Source: Scybalenecus merdavium | GTDB lineage: Bacteria > Bacillota > Clostridia > Oscillospirales > Acutalibacteraceae | Assembly: GCA_018714405.1 (NCBI GenBank) | Contig: DVNM01000020.1 | Location: 36,668-100,667 of the forward strand | Length of the DNA: 64,000 nucleotides | Direction: 5' to 3' | Shown here: positions 1 to 8,715 of the stretch, in pieces | How the letters are laid out: each line of letters begins with the position of its first letter | Position numbering within the stretch: position 1 is the first letter of the stretch | The notes under the pieces: generated by a model | Seen by the model: only the letters and a program-made list of their open reading frames with translations | What the model was told of the DNA's origin: nothing | Databases searched by the model: none | Position numbers and translations under genes: made by a program

Positions 1-61
1 GGCTGCTTTCGACCGTTTTCAAATGTTTATAAATAATTTATATCTCATCTGTAAAAGTACA

Positions 62-90
62 TTGACAGGTGAGGTACTTTGTTGTATTAT
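62..90 (+). promoter_or_regulatory. Promoter of the PadR operon
   Basis: TTGACA (62-67), a 17-bp spacer and TATTAT (85-90) match a housekeeping sigma-A promoter. It lies just upstream of the AAAGGAGG ribosome-binding site (98-105), so the leader would be very short. Confidence 0.7.
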
Positions 91-112
91 AAGGCTGAAA
101 GGAGGCGCACAC

Positions 113-448
113 ATGATTGCATCCGATATTCTGCGCGGCTGCACCGAGACGATCATTCTGGCACAACTGATGCAGGGCGACAGCTACGGCTACCGAATCA
201 ACAAAACGATCCAGCAGAAGTCGGGCGGCGAACTGGAGCTGAAAGAAGCCACGCTTTACACGGTGTTCCGGCGGCTGGAGCAATCCGGCGACATCACCGC
301 CTACTGGGGCGACGAAACGACCGGCGCCAGGCGCAAGTACTACGCCATTACCGACAAAGGGCGCGAAACATACTGCAAACTCAGCGGCGAATGGAAACAC
401 GCGCGCGACATCATCAACAACTTAATGGAGACGGAGGTACAGCCATGA
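113..448 (+). CDS. PadR family transcriptional regulator
   Basis: Predicted 111-residue winged-helix DNA-binding protein of the PadR family. Such proteins repress nearby membrane or efflux genes and usually respond to envelope stress or drugs. The fold shows in the early TIILAQLMQGDSYGYRI segment, the LYTVFRRLEQSG recognition helix and the wing with GARRKYYAITDKG, all typical of short PadR proteins. The ATG at 113 is chosen because AAAGGAGG (98-105) precedes it at good distance; a longer in-frame start at 23 has no ribosome-binding site and adds a non-homologous leader. The stop overlaps the next start as ATGA, so it is translationally coupled to the DUF1700-like gene. It probably regulates its own operon. 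Confidence 0.9.
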   Translation: MIASDILRGCTETIILAQLMQGDSYGYRINKTIQQKSGGELELKEATLYTVFRRLEQSGDITAYWGDETTGARRKYYAITDKGRETYCKLSGEWKHARDIINNLMETEVQP

Positions 449-1122
449 ACGACAGACTTCGGGAATATGTGGATGGACTGTTTAACGGTGTGCCCATGAC
501 CAAGGAAACGATCGAATTCCGCGAAGAAGTTTTACAGAATTTAAACGAAAAATATGCCGACCTGATCAGCCAGGGCAAAAGCGACGAGGCGGCTTACAAT
601 ATTGCCGTGGCCGGCGTGGGCGACATCCAGTCCATCCTGCGCGACATGGGCGGCGAAAAAGCGCAGGCACAAAACGCCGCGCCGGCGCAAGAGCCGCCGA
701 AATCGGCGCGCGAGCAGGAATTTGCCAAGGATGAAAAAACAGAGCGCATCATGACGGCCATAGGCGTGGCCCTGTGCATTTTGTGCCCGGTGCCGTGCAT
801 TTTGTGGCCCGGCGCCGTCGGTGCGGTGCTGCTGTTTGTGCTGGTCGCCGCCGGCGTGGCCATGTTCATTTTAGCGCCGAACCCCAAGCAAAAATACAAA
901 AACAACGTCACGATGGCCGAGGAATTCCGCCAGTGGAAAACGGAAAAGCAGGGCGTAAAGGCGCGCATTTCCCTGATCCACGCCGTGATCTGGGCGGCCG
1001 CAGCCGGGTTGTATTTTCTGATCAGCTTTGCCAGCGGCGCATGGTTTATAACCTGGGTCATCTTTCTGATCGCGCCGTGCCTTTGCGGCATTGCCAGCGC
1101 AGTATTTGAACTGAAGAGGTGA
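445..1122 (+). CDS. DUF1700-like (HAAS domain) membrane protein
   Basis: 225-residue protein. The first 70 residues resemble the HAAS/DUF1700 cytoplasmic helical domain, with the typical MNDRLREYVDGLF start, FREEVLQNLNEKY segment and a GDIQSIL-like end. A charged linker follows, then about four hydrophobic segments, two near residues 100-140 and two near 175-225. Proteins of this kind are regularly encoded directly after a PadR regulator in Firmicutes, and the ATGA overlap supports co-translation. It is probably an envelope-stress or signalling membrane protein. No enzymatic motif is visible and the exact role is unknown. Confidence 0.75.
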   Translation: MNDRLREYVDGLFNGVPMTKETIEFREEVLQNLNEKYADLISQGKSDEAAYNIAVAGVGDIQSILRDMGGEKAQAQNAAPAQEPPKSAREQEFAKDEKTERIMTAIGVALCILCPVPCILWPGAVGAVLLFVLVAAGVAMFILAPNPKQKYKNNVTMAEEFRQWKTEKQGVKARISLIHAVIWAAAAGLYFLISFASGAWFITWVIFLIAPCLCGIASAVFELKR

Positions 1123-1126
1123 AAAC

Positions 1127-2077
1127 ATGAACAGTCAAAAAACAAAAAACATTGTAAAAATCGCCGTTTTGGCGGTGATCGTACTGATTTTGCTGGGCAT
1201 TCTGACCGCCGGCGTGGTCGGCAAGCAGCTGAAGGACCTGGCCGTGTCCGGCATTTCCGCCATTTCCGACAGGCTGAATGATGACGACAGCGACGCCGCG
1301 CTGCCGGGCGTGACCGAAACCACGGCGCCGACAGAACCCGAGCCGGCCTACAGCAGCGCCACGAACGGCACCGGCGCATTCAACCTGCGCGCCGAACAGG
1401 TGCGCTCCATAGACATCACCTGGGTCAGCGGCAAGGTAAACGTGGAAAACACCGCAAGCGACGCCATCGAAGTGTCTGAAGCAAATGCCGAGACACAGCT
1501 GCAGTGGACGCTGGACCAATACGGCAACCTGAACATCCGCTGCTGTGATTCCGAGCACCACATCCGTGCGCATGACAAGGACCTGACCGTGCGCCTGCCG
1601 CAGGACAAACAGCTGGAAGATTTTGAGATCCAAAGCGCCAGCAGCGACATCGAGATCCAGACGCTGCTGGCAGACGAATTTAAAGCCGAAGGCGCAAGCG
1701 GCAGCCTGCGCGCCGCGGCGCTGGGGGCAAACAGCGCATCGGTCAAAACCGTCAGCGGCGACATACACATAGCCGGCAGCATTGCCGAAGAGGTAGATCT
1801 GGAAAGCGTGAGCGGCAGCATGGAGATCGAAGCAGCCGTGCTTCCGCAGGACCTGGACGCCAAAAGCGTCAGCGGGAACTGGCGTTTGACCCTGCCCAAG
1901 GGCAGCGATTTCTTTGCCGAGATCAAGACCGTTTCCGGCGCCGTCAGCGCCGACGACTTTGGGCTGAGCAGCGCGCAGCCGTCGCGCGGCACCTACACAT
2001 TCGGCAGTGAAGAAAACGACACAGAATTCCACTTTGAGACCGTCAGCGGCAGCGTGCGCATCGTACCGGCCGACTGA
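1127..2077 (+). CDS. DUF4097 family beta-strand repeat protein
   Basis: 316-residue protein with one N-terminal transmembrane segment (about residues 9-31) and an extracellular remainder. An acidic/proline linker near residues 45-65 leads into repeated beta-strand units carrying the recurring pattern SVSG, typical of DUF4097 putative adhesin domains (VKTVSGDIHI, LESVSGSMEI, AKSVSGNWRL, IKTVSGAVSA, FETVSGSVRI). It starts 4 bp after the preceding gene, behind GAAGAGGTG. PadR, DUF1700 and DUF4097 genes together form a recurrent Firmicutes module believed to sense or respond to envelope perturbation. The molecular function of the repeat domain is not established. Confidence 0.8.
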   Translation: MNSQKTKNIVKIAVLAVIVLILLGILTAGVVGKQLKDLAVSGISAISDRLNDDDSDAALPGVTETTAPTEPEPAYSSATNGTGAFNLRAEQVRSIDITWVSGKVNVENTASDAIEVSEANAETQLQWTLDQYGNLNIRCCDSEHHIRAHDKDLTVRLPQDKQLEDFEIQSASSDIEIQTLLADEFKAEGASGSLRAAALGANSASVKTVSGDIHIAGSIAEEVDLESVSGSMEIEAAVLPQDLDAKSVSGNWRLTLPKGSDFFAEIKTVSGAVSADDFGLSSAQPSRGTYTFGSEENDTEFHFETVSGSVRIVPAD

Positions 2078-2089
2078 AAAGAGCAAAAC

Positions 2090-2121
2090 GCAAAAAAAGC
2101 GTCCCTTGGGGCGCTTTTTTT
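2090..2121 (+). terminator. Rho-independent terminator of the PadR operon
   Basis: An A-run is followed by an AGCGTCCC / GGGGCGCT stem (one G:U pair), a very small loop and seven T residues. Confidence 0.85.
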
Positions 2122-2182
2122 GCTGCCGGAATACGGCAAGTTGTTGAGATTTTGTAAATTTTTTTATTTTTGTTTTTTTGCC

Positions 2183-2211
2183 TTGTGCTCCGTATTATAT
2201 TATTATATAAT
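2183..2211 (+). promoter_or_regulatory. Promoter of the mre operon
   Basis: TTGTGC (2183-2188), a 17-bp spacer and a perfect TATAAT (2206-2211) lie about 75 bp upstream of mreB. The surrounding 2130-2215 stretch is strongly AT-rich. Confidence 0.65.
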
Positions 2212-2286
2212 AGCATTGCTGAATTGAATTCCCGGTATTTTCCGATTATTTTGACCAAGATTTTGTGAGAAAGCGAGCGATAAAAC

Positions 2287-3264
2287 ATGTTGACAAGAGA
2301 CCTCGGCATTGACCTGGGCACGGCAAACACACAAATGTGCAGCAAAAAGGGCGGTATCGTGATCGACGAACCGTCCGTTGTGGCTGTTGACGTAAAAACA
2401 AAGCGCGTTCTGGCCGTAGGCAATGTGGCCAAAAGCATGATCGGGCGCACGCCCGGCTCCATTGTGGCGGTGCACCCGCTGAAAAACGGCGTGATCGCCG
2501 ACTTTGATATGACGACCGACATGCTGCGCGACTTTATGGGCCGTTCAGCCAGACACCTGCTGTTTACAAAGACCCGCATTGTGATTTCGGTGCCCTCCGG
2601 CGTAACGGAAGTGGAGCGCAAAGCCGTGGAAGACGCGGCGCGCAACGCCGGCGCACAGGAAGTGGAACTGATTGAAAAAGCCATGGCCGCCGCCATCGGC
2701 GCAGGGCTGCCCACAAACGAGCCGACCGGCACCATGGTGGCCGACATCGGCGCCGGCACCACCGACATTGCCGTGATCAGCCTGGGCGGCATTGCCGCGT
2801 CGCGCTGCGTGAAAACGGCCGGCGACGCCTTTGACGAGGCCATTGTCAACTACATGAAAAAGAACTACGACATACTGATCGGCGACCGCACGGCCGAGGA
2901 CATCAAGCTGAAAATCGGCTCCGTTTACGAATACGGCGGCGAGGGCGCCATGGAAGTGCGCGGCCGCAGCCTGAACGACGGCCTGCCGACTTCTGTAGAG
3001 ATCACCTCGGAAGAGATCCGCGATGTGCTGCTGGAGCCGGCCACGATCATTACCGACGCCATTCGCGAAACGCTGGAGGTCACCCTGCCCGAGCTGGCGG
3101 CCGACATCATTGACCGCGGCATTTACCTGACGGGCGGCAGCAGCCAGCTGCGCGGCATTGACCAGCTGATCGCCGAACGCGCCCACATTGCCGTGCACAT
3201 TGCCGAAAACCCCACCAAGTGCGTGGCGCTCGGCACCTCCATCAAACTGCGCAAGATCCGATAA
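2287..3264 (+). CDS. mreB: Rod shape-determining protein MreB
   Basis: Bacterial actin of 325 residues that polymerises under the membrane and positions the elongasome peptidoglycan synthases. The actin/HSP70 phosphate-1 motif GIDLGTANT lies at residues 7-15, the phosphate-2 motif VADIGAGTTDIAV near 156-168, and the adenosine motif YLTGGSSQLRGID near 278-290. Length is usual for MreB (about 330-345). The ribosome-binding site is weak (purine-rich GAGCGA). It heads mreB-mreC-mreD-PBP2, the classical rod-shape cluster, so MreB proper is more likely than an Mbl paralog, though sequence alone does not exclude Mbl. Confidence 0.97.
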   Translation: MLTRDLGIDLGTANTQMCSKKGGIVIDEPSVVAVDVKTKRVLAVGNVAKSMIGRTPGSIVAVHPLKNGVIADFDMTTDMLRDFMGRSARHLLFTKTRIVISVPSGVTEVERKAVEDAARNAGAQEVELIEKAMAAAIGAGLPTNEPTGTMVADIGAGTTDIAVISLGGIAASRCVKTAGDAFDEAIVNYMKKNYDILIGDRTAEDIKLKIGSVYEYGGEGAMEVRGRSLNDGLPTSVEITSEEIRDVLLEPATIITDAIRETLEVTLPELAADIIDRGIYLTGGSSQLRGIDQLIAERAHIAVHIAENPTKCVALGTSIKLRKIR

Positions 3265-3285
3265 CCGAAACAAGAAGGTTCCCTC

Positions 3286-4128
3286 ATGAAAAACATTTTT
3301 AAAAGCACCCGTTTTAAAATCGTTTTGTCAGCCGCCGCGCTGCTTTTGGCCGGCATGCTGCTGGCCGCCGTCAACGGCAGCGGTGCAACGGCGCAGTCCT
3401 CGGTGCTGGGCACGATCTTTTACCCGGCGCACTATGTGGCCTCCAAGCTGTCGGAAGGGCTTGACCATGTGTTCAAAAACGCCTCCGGCGAAAGCCGCTA
3501 TGAGGAAGAGATGAACAGCCTGCGCCTGCAGATCTCACAGCTGCAGAGCCAGCTGGCCGACTACAACGACATCAAAAACGAGAACGAGCTTTACAAGGAA
3601 TTTTTGGACATTAAAGAAGAAAACCCCGACTACACCTTTACCGAGTGCACCGTAACGGCGCGCGACAGCGCCGACGTGTACGGTTCGTTCACGCTGGACA
3701 AAGGCTCGGCCTCCGGCATTGAAAAGGGCGACGCCGTGCTGTACGGCCAGCAGCTGATCGGCGTGGTGGACAAGGTCTACCCCACCTACTCGGTGTGCAT
3801 CACGATCTTAGACCCGGACTTCTCCTGCTCGGCGTACGAGATCGTGTCGGGTGAAACGAGCTATGTCACCGGCGATTCCGGCCTGGCCGCCGACGGCACC
3901 ACCAAATTTGCCAACCTGACTGCAGATTCCAGCGTTGCCTACGGTTCGGTCATCTGCACGGCCGGCATCGGCGGCAGCTTTCCGCGCGGCCTGGTGATCG
4001 GCACCGTGACCGAAACGAAAGAGGAAGAGGTAAACATTTCCACCTACGCCGTGGTACAGCCCGGCGTGGACATTTCCTCGGTTTCCAGCTGCTTTGTGCT
4101 GACGGGCTTTTCGCCGGACGGTGAGTGA
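3286..4128 (+). CDS. mreC: Rod shape-determining protein MreC
   Basis: 280-residue bitopic membrane protein linking cytoplasmic MreB filaments to extracellular cell-wall synthases. The order is a short cytoplasmic tail, a membrane helix near residues 10-30, a coiled coil near 70-110 (MNSLRLQISQLQSQL region) and the beta-barrel MreC domain from about 115 to the end. Characteristic segments include SGIEKGDAVLY and ASCSAYEIVSG-like strands, ending in VQPGVDISSVSSCFVLTGF. It lies 21 bp after mreB, behind an AGAAGG-type site, and its stop touches the mreD start. Length matches the family. Confidence 0.95.
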   Translation: MKNIFKSTRFKIVLSAAALLLAGMLLAAVNGSGATAQSSVLGTIFYPAHYVASKLSEGLDHVFKNASGESRYEEEMNSLRLQISQLQSQLADYNDIKNENELYKEFLDIKEENPDYTFTECTVTARDSADVYGSFTLDKGSASGIEKGDAVLYGQQLIGVVDKVYPTYSVCITILDPDFSCSAYEIVSGETSYVTGDSGLAADGTTKFANLTADSSVAYGSVICTAGIGGSFPRGLVIGTVTETKEEEVNISTYAVVQPGVDISSVSSCFVLTGFSPDGE

Positions 4129-4130
4129 CC

Positions 4131-4661
4131 ATGGAACTGACTAAAAAACAAAGAACCATCAAGTACGTTTTGTACTGTGCCATGCTGCTGGTTGCCAACC
4201 TGCTGCAAAACACCGGCGGCCTGTTCCCCTCTGTTTTTTCAGCGCACTGCCTGCTGCTGATCCCGCTGGCCGTTACGCTGGCCATGCACGAGGGCGAACT
4301 GGAAGCCGGGCTGCTCGGCCTTTTTGCCGGGCTGATGTGGGACCTGGTCTCGGCCGACCATTTGGGCTTCAACAGCATTTTTCTGACGCTGTGCTGTGTG
4401 TTCGCCGCCTATGCGGCCGGCCACTGGATCCGCAGCGTTTACCTGACCGATCTGGTCATGTGCATCCTCTTCTCGGTGCTTTACTGCTTTCTTTACTGGC
4501 TGCTGTTTTTGGTCATATTTGAAAACGACAAGAACTATGCCAGCCTGTGGACATTTTATCTGCCGAGCGCGGTTTACACGGCCGTCATGTCGGCTGCCGT
4601 CGTGTTTTTCACGCGCCTGATCCGCAAAAAAGCGCTGCAGAAATTAAATCCAAACGGATAA
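4131..4661 (+). CDS. mreD: Rod shape-determining protein MreD
   Basis: 176-residue polytopic membrane protein of the elongasome. Five to six hydrophobic segments are visible, together with the family hallmark of an acidic pair in FAGLMWDLVSADHLGFNSI (near residues 65-83). The ATG at 4131 is preferred because GGTGAG lies 6 nt upstream; a GTG at 4125 overlapping the mreC stop is the alternative and would add two residues. Position between mreC and the PBP2 gene strongly supports the assignment despite the low sequence conservation usual for MreD. Confidence 0.93.
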   Translation: MELTKKQRTIKYVLYCAMLLVANLLQNTGGLFPSVFSAHCLLLIPLAVTLAMHEGELEAGLLGLFAGLMWDLVSADHLGFNSIFLTLCCVFAAYAAGHWIRSVYLTDLVMCILFSVLYCFLYWLLFLVIFENDKNYASLWTFYLPSAVYTAVMSAAVVFFTRLIRKKALQKLNPNG

Positions 4662-4679
4662 GACAAAGGAAGTTTTGAC

Positions 4680-6728
4680 TTGAAACTCAGACACAAAAGC
4701 GCCCGCCCGATGATCGCGCTGGCGCTGGTAGCCGTGGTTGTGTTCGGCTTTGGTTTTAAGCTTTACGACATTCAGATCCGCGACCACGACTACTATATGA
4801 CCCAAAATTCCGCCTCGCGGACATATAAAGTTACGATCCCGGCCGCGCGCGGCGACATTGTGGACCGAAACGGCAACCCGATCGTTACGAGCCGCCAGGG
4901 CAACTCCATCATTTTGGACGCCACGGTATTCCCCTCTTCCCAAAATAACGATGAGCGCAACACGATCATTCTGAACCTGATCAGCCTGTTTGAAAAAAAC
5001 GGCGAAGAGTATGTGCAAAACCTGCCGCTGCAGGTGAATGCGAACGGCCAGGCCTCTTTTAAGCTGAACGACGACCTGGACGAGGACGACGTGGCCACCA
5101 TGAAAAGCGAGGACATGCTGAACCTGCAGCCCTACGCCACCGCACAAAACTGCTACGACGCCGTGGTGGAAAAATACGGACTGGAATCCTACGACCCGCA
5201 GACGGCCATCAAAATTGCCAACATCCGCTACGAGCTGACCAGAATGCTTTTTGCCTACGACAACCCCGTAACGATCGCCGAGGACGTCAGCGCCGAAACG
5301 GTGGCCGCCATTAAAGACAATACCGACGCTTACCGCGGCGCCGACGTAATGACCGTGGCCTACCGCGAATACACCGACACCACGCTTGCGCCGCACCTGA
5401 TCGGCACCGTGCGCAAGATCAACGCCGAAGAGTATAAAGAGCTGAAAGACCAGGGCTACGACATTGACGACGAGATCGGCGAATCCGGCATTGAGCTGGC
5501 CATGGAAAGCTACCTCAAGGGTACGGACGGCGAAATGACCATTACCGTAAACAGCGACGGCACCGTTACCCGCAAAATCACCAAGCAGCCGGTGCAGGGC
5601 GACACGATCGTGCTCACCATTGACATTGGCCTGCAAAAGGTGGCGCAGGACCATTTGAAAGAGGTGTGCGACGAAGTGGACGCCAATTCCAGCGCCGGCG
5701 CCGTAGTGGCCGAAGACGTCAACACCGGCGAAGTGCTGGCCGCCGCCAGTTACCCCACCTATGACATTGCCCAGTATTACGAAGACGCTTCCGGCTACAT
5801 GAAAGACGAACGCCGCCCGCTTTGGAACCGCTTTGCCCGCGGCACTTACGCGCCCGGCTCCACCTTTAAACCGGCCGTGGCCTGCGCCGCACTGGAAACC
5901 GGCTCCATCACAGCCAACACAACATATTCCTGCGCCGGTACGATGCAATTTTACGACCAGCGGCTGCGCTGCCTGAACGGCCGCGCCCACGGCACAGAAA
6001 ATGTGACCGACGCGCTGCGCGATTCGTGCAACATCTTTTTCTACAACGTCAGCCAGGTGCTGGGCATTGACAAGATGAACGCCTACTGCGAGCTGCTCGG
6101 CCTGGGCCAGAGCACCGGTGCGGAGATCACCGAGAGCAAGGGCACGCTGGCCGGGCGCGCCGAACGCGAAGCCGCCGGCGGCACATGGCTGCTGGGCGAC
6201 ACGGCGCACGCCGCCATCGGTCAGTCCGACAACCTGTTCACCCAGCTGCAGATGGTCAACTACTGCTCCACGATCGCAAACGGCGGCACGCGCTACGAGC
6301 TGCACTTTGTAAAGGCCATCATTGCACAGGACAGGGGCGAGATCACCGAAAAAGAGGCCACTGTGGCCGAAGAGACCGGCATTTCCGAAGAAACGCTGGA
6401 CACCGTGCATCAGGGTATGCGCGAGGTCGCGACCGACGGTGCGCCGGCCAGATTCTTCAACCAGCTGGACATCAACCTGGCCGCCAAGACCGGTACGTCG
6501 CAGGTATACGACGGCACAGATGAAAAAGGCAAGCCGAAGTACCGCAACAACGGTTTTCTGATCACCTACGGCCCGTACGAAAACCCCGAGATCGCCGTAT
6601 CCTCCGTGGTGGAGCTGGCCGGTTCCGGTACCGAAACGGCCGATTTGACCGCCGCCATTTACAACTACTATTTCTCCGACAACACCGACGAAAAAGCCGG
6701 TGAGCCGACCGGCACGCTGCTTTCCTGA
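4680..6728 (+). CDS. mrdA: Penicillin-binding protein 2 (elongasome class B transpeptidase)
   Basis: 682-residue class B PBP that cross-links peptidoglycan during cell elongation, working with RodA. It has a short cytoplasmic tail, one membrane anchor (about residues 9-27), a dimerisation/pedestal domain beginning with PAARGDIVDRNG, and a transpeptidase domain. The three penicillin-binding motifs are present: STFK with the acylated serine at residue 394, SCN in RDSCNIFF, and KTG at 603-605 in AAKTGTSQ. Start is TTG at 4680 with AAAGGA upstream. It is last in the mre operon, and a likely RodA partner is encoded at 46.9 kb. Confidence 0.95.
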   Translation: MKLRHKSARPMIALALVAVVVFGFGFKLYDIQIRDHDYYMTQNSASRTYKVTIPAARGDIVDRNGNPIVTSRQGNSIILDATVFPSSQNNDERNTIILNLISLFEKNGEEYVQNLPLQVNANGQASFKLNDDLDEDDVATMKSEDMLNLQPYATAQNCYDAVVEKYGLESYDPQTAIKIANIRYELTRMLFAYDNPVTIAEDVSAETVAAIKDNTDAYRGADVMTVAYREYTDTTLAPHLIGTVRKINAEEYKELKDQGYDIDDEIGESGIELAMESYLKGTDGEMTITVNSDGTVTRKITKQPVQGDTIVLTIDIGLQKVAQDHLKEVCDEVDANSSAGAVVAEDVNTGEVLAAASYPTYDIAQYYEDASGYMKDERRPLWNRFARGTYAPGSTFKPAVACAALETGSITANTTYSCAGTMQFYDQRLRCLNGRAHGTENVTDALRDSCNIFFYNVSQVLGIDKMNAYCELLGLGQSTGAEITESKGTLAGRAEREAAGGTWLLGDTAHAAIGQSDNLFTQLQMVNYCSTIANGGTRYELHFVKAIIAQDRGEITEKEATVAEETGISEETLDTVHQGMREVATDGAPARFFNQLDINLAAKTGTSQVYDGTDEKGKPKYRNNGFLITYGPYENPEIAVSSVVELAGSGTETADLTAAIYNYYFSDNTDEKAGEPTGTLLS

Positions 6729-6791
6729 CCGGGTGAAAAACACTTTTTGCACAAAAAGACGGGCTTTTTGCACGATTTTGGAATTTTTTTG

Positions 6792-6820
6792 TTGTGTAGT
6801 TGCAAAAAATATGGTATGAT
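6792..6820 (+). promoter_or_regulatory. Extended -10 promoter of mgsA
   Basis: TTGTGT (6792-6797), a 17-bp spacer and TATGAT (6815-6820) with TG at 6812-6813 form an extended -10 promoter about 80 bp upstream of mgsA. A weak CAAAAAG/CTTTTTG hairpin just upstream may end the mre transcript. Confidence 0.6.
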
Positions 6821-6900
6821 GCTTGTTAGACGAACTATAAAATTAAAGAATATTCGCTTATAAATGGACAAAACAAACTGCGACCCAGGGGAGGGTATTT

Positions 6901-7314
6901 ATGAACATCGCTTTAATCGCACATGACGCAAAAAAAGAACTGCTTGTCCAGTTCTGCATTGCCTACTGCGGCATTCTTTCGCGCCACGACGTGTGCGCGA
7001 CCGGCACCACCGGTAAGCTGGTGGAAGAAGCGACCGGCCTCAAGATCAACTGCTTTTTAAGCGGCGTACAGGGCGGCGGCCAGCAGATCGCAAGCCGCAT
7101 TGCCTGCAACGAGATCGACCTTTTGATTTTTTTCCGCGACCCGCTTTCGCCGAAGCCGCACGAACCAAACGACAATGACCTGCTGCGTCTGTGCGACGTG
7201 CACAACATTCCGTTTGCCACCAACATTGCTACGGCCGAAGCGCTGATCCGCGGCGTGGAGCGCGGTGATTTTGAATGGCGCGAGATCGTTAATCCACGCT
7301 ACAACGGAAAATAA
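6901..7314 (+). CDS. mgsA: Methylglyoxal synthase
   Basis: 137-residue cytoplasmic enzyme that converts dihydroxyacetone phosphate to methylglyoxal and phosphate, an overflow bypass of lower glycolysis. The start MNIALIAHDAKKELLV carries the conserved His-Asp pair. The phosphate-binding loop ATGTTGKLVEEATGL, SGVQGGGQQIASRI and the catalytic-region FFRDPLSPKPHEPND follow in family order. Length is typical (about 130-150). A GGGGAGGG ribosome-binding site precedes the ATG. It is flanked by its own promoter and terminator, so it is probably monocistronic. Confidence 0.97.
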   Translation: MNIALIAHDAKKELLVQFCIAYCGILSRHDVCATGTTGKLVEEATGLKINCFLSGVQGGGQQIASRIACNEIDLLIFFRDPLSPKPHEPNDNDLLRLCDVHNIPFATNIATAEALIRGVERGDFEWREIVNPRYNGK

Positions 7315-7321
7315 AAAGATC

Positions 7322-7350
7322 CGGGCGGGATTTCCCGCCCGTCATTTTTT
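7322..7350 (+). terminator. Terminator of mgsA
   Basis: A GGGCGGGA / CCCGCCC stem with a TTT loop is followed by a run of T residues (7344-7350). It ends directly before the hisS ribosome-binding site, so hisS is served by read-through or a promoter I could not place. Confidence 0.85.
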
Positions 7351-7365
7351 GACAGGAGTATTGAC

Positions 7366-8715
7366 ATGGCACTGATCACAAAAGCCCCCAAGGGCACAAA
7401 GGACACCCTGCCCCAGCAGGTTTACAAAAACCAGTATATTGAATCGACCCTGCTCGACGTGGCCGGACGTTTCGGCTACAAAGAGATCCGCACCCCTGTG
7501 TTTGAGCACACCGAGCTGTTTGAACGCGGCGTGGGCGGCACGACCGACGTGGTGCAGAAAGAAATGTACACCTTTAACGACAAGGGCGGCCGTTCCATTA
7601 CACTGCGCCCCGAAGGCACAGCAGGCGCGGCGCGCGCGTTTCTGGAGCACGGCCTTTCCAACGAGATCTTGCCGCAGAAGGTCTGCTACACGACCAGCTG
7701 CTACCGCTATGAAAAGCCGCAGGCCGGCCGCCTGCGCGAATTCCACCAGTTCGGCGTGGAGTGCTTCGGCGCTGCCGGGCCGCTGGCCGACGCAGAGCTG
7801 ATCGCCCTGGCCGACTGTGCGTTTGAAACACTCGGCATTAAAAATTTGCAGCTGCAGATCAACTCCATTGGCTGCCCCGCCTGCCGCGCCGAATACCACA
7901 AGGCGCTGCGGGAATACTTTTCGCAGCACACAGACAAGCTGTGCGACACCTGCAAGGAACGGCTCGTGAAAAACCCGATGCGCATTTTGGACTGCAAAAA
8001 CCCGGAATGCGCCGAGATCGCCAAAGACGCGCCGGTCATGCTCGACTACCTGTGCAGCGACTGCGCCGAGCACTTTGAGGCCGTAAAACGCTACCTGAGC
8101 GCCGAAAACATTGCCTACACCGTAAACCCGAAGATCGTGCGCGGGCTCGACTACTACACCAAGACCGTGTTTGAGTTTGTGACCGACACGATCGGTGCGC
8201 AGGGCACCGTGTGCGGCGGCGGCCGGTACGACGGGCTGATCGAAGAGCTGGGCGGCCAGCCGACCCCAAGCCTTGGGTTTGCCATGGGGCTGGAACGGCT
8301 GATGCTGGTCATGGAAGCAGCCGGCTGTGCATTCCCGCCCGAGGAAGCGCCCGACCTGTTCATTGCGGCCATTGGCGACAAAGCCGTGCAAAAGGCGGCC
8401 GAGATCGCCAAAGACATGCGCGCCGAGGGCTTTACCGTGCTGTACGACCTGAACGGCCGTTCCCTGCGCGCCCAGATGAAATACGCCGACAAGCTCGGCG
8501 CGCGTTTCTCGGTCGTGCTGGGCGACAACGAGGTGGAAACCAAAACGGCAAAGCTCAAAAACATGGTAAGCGGCGAAACGCAGGAGATCGCGCTGACCAC
8601 ATTTGTGTCGGGCTTTTACAGCTTTTCGCTCGACGAGCAGCTGAAAGACTTGGAGATCGGCGGAGAAGCGGTAGACTTTGCTTCGCTGTTCGGATTGGAG
8701 AAGAACAATGAGTGA
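7366..8715 (+). CDS. hisS: Histidine--tRNA ligase
   Basis: 449-residue class II aminoacyl-tRNA synthetase that charges tRNA-His. The N-terminal catalytic core has motif 1 around FEHTELFERGVGGTTDVVQKEMY, the RPEGTAGAARAF motif 2 region, the histidine-specific IVRGLDYYTKTVFEF segment and motif 3 around TPSLGFAMGLERLML. The C-terminal anticodon-binding domain begins near residue 325. A GACAGGAG site lies upstream of the ATG. It overlaps aspS by 8 bp, a common hisS-aspS pairing in Firmicutes. Confidence 0.97.
   Translation: MALITKAPKGTKDTLPQQVYKNQYIESTLLDVAGRFGYKEIRTPVFEHTELFERGVGGTTDVVQKEMYTFNDKGGRSITLRPEGTAGAARAFLEHGLSNEILPQKVCYTTSCYRYEKPQAGRLREFHQFGVECFGAAGPLADAELIALADCAFETLGIKNLQLQINSIGCPACRAEYHKALREYFSQHTDKLCDTCKERLVKNPMRILDCKNPECAEIAKDAPVMLDYLCSDCAEHFEAVKRYLSAENIAYTVNPKIVRGLDYYTKTVFEFVTDTIGAQGTVCGGGRYDGLIEELGGQPTPSLGFAMGLERLMLVMEAAGCAFPPEEAPDLFIAAIGDKAVQKAAEIAKDMRAEGFTVLYDLNGRSLRAQMKYADKLGARFSVVLGDNEVETKTAKLKNMVSGETQEIALTTFVSGFYSFSLDEQLKDLEIGGEAVDFASLFGLEKNNE

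Noticed and set aside
4644..6773. 709-residue open frame antisense to the PBP2 gene
   Set aside because: It arises from the GC-rich codon pattern of the sense gene. It has no ribosome-binding site or recognisable domain, and the sense frame has all PBP motifs.
7315..7365. T-box leader for hisS
   Set aside because: The gap is about 50 bp and consists of the mgsA terminator plus the ribosome-binding site, with no room for specifier and antiterminator structures.
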